Positions 55,769 through 64,000 of a stretch of 64,000 bases of DNA are shown here, piece after piece. Below the pieces are notes generated by a model that worked only from the letters and a program-made list of their open reading frames with translations, had not been told where the DNA came from and ran no database searches. Both the position numbers and the translations under genes were made by a program. Each line of letters begins with the position of its first letter. The stretch's first letter is position 1. Source of the DNA: Megascapheus bottae (Eukaryota; Chordata; Mammalia; Rodentia; Geomyidae); the NCBI GenBank assembly GCA_024803745.1, contig JANJXV010000006.1, positions 46,593,001-46,657,000 on the forward strand. Direction: 5' to 3'.

Positions 55769-55864
55769 CTCTTTCTCTCTTTCTGGCTCCCTTCCTTCTT
55801 CCCTCCCTCACTCCTTCCCTCCCTCTCCCCACTCTTCCCCTCTCTCTTTTTTTTCACTCTCTTT
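55769..55864. repeat. Impure polypyrimidine tract
   Basis: CT/CCCT/CCTT mixture ending in T-rich sequence before an antisense ID piece (about 55864-55940, 'cttgctaggcaagtgctctatcacttaatctatg'). Confidence 0.85.
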
Positions 55865-56051
55865 TTTGAGTATTGGATTAATCTAGGACCTCAAACACTT
55901 GCTAGGCAAGTGCTCTATCACTTAATCTATGCTCCTATCCTTTCCTGCAAAATTGTCTATTGATGAAATTAAGTGATGCAAAGAATGCAAGATCTGTGAG
56001 GTTGCTGTAGTGTAATATGGCATTATGGTTTTACAATAAACATTTTTCTTT

Positions 56052-56129
56052 GTAATTCTGGGATCTGCACCAAAGGCAGCTCATATACTAGGCAAATGCT
56101 CTACCAGTGAGGTCTATTTCCAGCCCCTA
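56052..56129 (-). mobile_element. ID-like monomer
   Basis: Antisense: 'ttctgggatctgcaccaaaggcagctcatatactaggcaaatgctctaccagtgaggtctatttccagcccc'. Confidence 0.7.
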
Positions 56130-56253
56130 TAGTAAACTTTTTAAAAGTGCAGTGTATGCCAAAACAATGATAACAAACAATTAGCTTACACATACATGTT
56201 TTATTCTCATTATCTATTGTTACATAGTGTCCATTACTATATGTACTATTCTT

Positions 56254-56552
56254 TTTATTGTCTGGGTAATGTATAGAGGAGTTACAGTTACATTCACCAG
56301 GTAATAGGTGCATTACTTCTCACACATTGATACCCCTTCTCATGTCTTTGTTCCCATTTTCCTCCCCCCATCCCCTACCAATCATTTCGTGTCCTTCCCT
56401 TTCCTATTTCAAATAAACATATATATATATATATACATATGTAACAAAGTAACAGGTAACAAAGTCAGATACATAGCAATATGAGATTAACCAAAGGGCA
56501 AAAAAAGAGAAGAGAAATAACAGAAGAGAAATAACATAGTACATTAAGAATG
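56254..56552 (-). mobile_element. 5'-truncated L1 3' end (about 0.3 kb)
   Basis: Antisense: 'tttattgtctgggtaatg...' through the G-rich complement 'cctccccccatcccctacc' to 'aacatagtacattaagaa'. It carries a 16-base internal repeat ('aagagaaataacagaa'). Target duplication tatrtactattctt (one mismatch) at 56240-56253 and 56553-56566. Confidence 0.85.
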
Positions 56553-56566
56553 TATATACTATTCTT

Positions 56567-56811
56567 AGTACAACTTCTTGTATAGTAAGTTTGTTTCTTA
56601 CAAGCATCACTGAGAATACCAGTGGTATCATCATGGACACTTAGTCACTAGGTAGTAGAGGTTTTCAGTTCCATTGTAATGTCTTGAGACCATGGTGGTT
56701 TATGAAGTCCATTGTTGATCAATATGTTGCTATGCAGTACATGATTATAATTAAAATTGAAAATATAGAAGGGGAATGGGAAGGGGAAGTACTCCAAAAT
56801 AAAGTCAGTTA
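56567..56811. other. Unassigned intron
   Basis: Nothing recognised. Confidence 0.4.
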
Positions 56812-56869
56812 GGGCTCAGAGTGCTAAGAAGTTTGAATTCGGGCTCAGAGTGCTAAGAAGTTTGAATTC
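56812..56869. repeat. Perfect 29-bp tandem duplication
   Basis: Two identical 29-base units beginning 'gggctcagagtgctaagaag' (56812-56840 and 56841-56869). Confidence 0.97.
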
Positions 56870-57000
56870 ATCCTTCCTGTGCTGTGAAATAGAACTCAAA
56901 ATCTGTACATGCCAGTTAAGTGCTCTAACAGTGGTTTAAATCTCCACCCCTTTGAGCTTTTTTTCTCTTATTATGCAGTAGTTATGAAAAGTTTTCTGAG

Positions 57001-57003
<3 letters not shown>

Positions 57004-57037
<34 letters not shown>
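57004..57037. repeat. (GT)17 microsatellite
   Basis: Pure dinucleotide run at the tail of the following antisense SINE. Confidence 0.98.
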
Positions 57038-57038
<1 letters not shown>

Positions 57039-57210
57039 TTGGGCTTGGGTTCAGGGCCTGAACTATGACCTTGGGATTTCTTAAGGAGAGAGCTCTAGCA
57101 CTTGAGCCACAGCATCACTTCTGGCTTTTTCTATGTTTCTACCAAGGAATCGAATCCAGGTCTTCGGGCATGCCAGGCAAGCACTCTACTATTAGGCCAA
57201 ACTCCCAGTC
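57038..57210 (-). mobile_element. IDL-Geo SINE
   Basis: Antisense: 'cttgggcttgggttcagggcctgaactatg' to 'ggcaagcactctactattaggccaaactcccag'. Confidence 0.88.
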
Positions 57211-57222
57211 AATTTCCTGAAA

Positions 57223-57433
57223 GTTTTTTTTTGGCCAGTCCTGGGCTTGACTTTAGGGCCTGAGCACTGTCCTTGGGATTTCTCAAGGCTAGAGCTCTAC
57301 CACTTGAGCCTCAGCACCACTTCTGGCTTTTTTTTTTCTACATATGTGGTACTGAGGAATAGAACCTGGGTAGAACCTGGGTTTTTGTGCATGCTAGGCA
57401 AGTACTCTACCACTAGGCCAAACTCCCAGCCCC
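57223..57433 (-). mobile_element. IDL-Geo SINE, nearest repeat to CMYA5 exon 2
   Basis: Antisense, 13 bases from the previous element. A tandem 'tagaacctggg' duplication lies in the B-box region. 'tttcctga' occurs on both sides. Confidence 0.9.

Positions 57434-64000
<6,567 letters not shown>

Overview
The window is mammalian nuclear DNA from a rodent. The strongest clue to its source is a dimeric SINE present in about two dozen copies. Its left half is a tRNA-Ala-like ID monomer with an intact B box (GGTTCGATTCC). Its right half matches what I know as the Geo monomer of the IDL-Geo SINE, a family described only from Geomyoidea (kangaroo rats, pocket mice, pocket gophers). The species cannot be fixed from sequence alone.

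Two protein genes lie head to tail on the + strand. Positions 1 to about 15040 hold the 3' end of TENT2 (PAPD4/GLD2), a cytoplasmic non-canonical poly(A) polymerase. The last five coding exons (141 complete residues plus a split codon, then a stop) are present with canonical GT/AG junctions and a long 3'UTR carrying three AATAAA signals. About 2.1 kb further on begins CMYA5 (myospryn), a giant costamere/Z-disc protein of striated muscle. Exon 1 starts with an ATG at 17173 in a CpG-rich stretch. Intron 1 is about 40.6 kb (17325-57916). The giant exon 2 begins at 57917 and stays open to the window end, giving 2078 complete residues. The TENT2-CMYA5 order matches human 5q14.1.

Intron 1 is a graveyard of mobile elements. 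It holds IDL-Geo SINEs, a second composite SINE (a 7SL-derived B1-like left part fused to the same Geo right part), B1, ID and B1-ID copies, MIR and L2 relics, and many 5'-truncated L1 tails. Several L1 insertions have target-site duplications readable by eye. The best is an L1 with an inverted 5' part and about 400 bp of apparent 3'-transduced flank, bounded by perfect 17-bp repeats (37109-38299). Long microsatellites mostly sit on the A-rich tails of SINEs.

I see no CRISPR array, tRNA or rRNA gene, intact retroviral gene or bacterial-type system. The observations most worth following are: the Geo module shared by two unrelated SINE heads, and a B1-Geo subfamily with an internal duplication; the inverted and transducing L1; an unclassified repeat pair at about 38951 and 41103; and a roughly 50-residue periodicity running about 500 residues through the acidic part of CMYA5. 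Element boundaries were read by eye and are accurate to roughly 5-15 bases unless a target-site duplication is cited.
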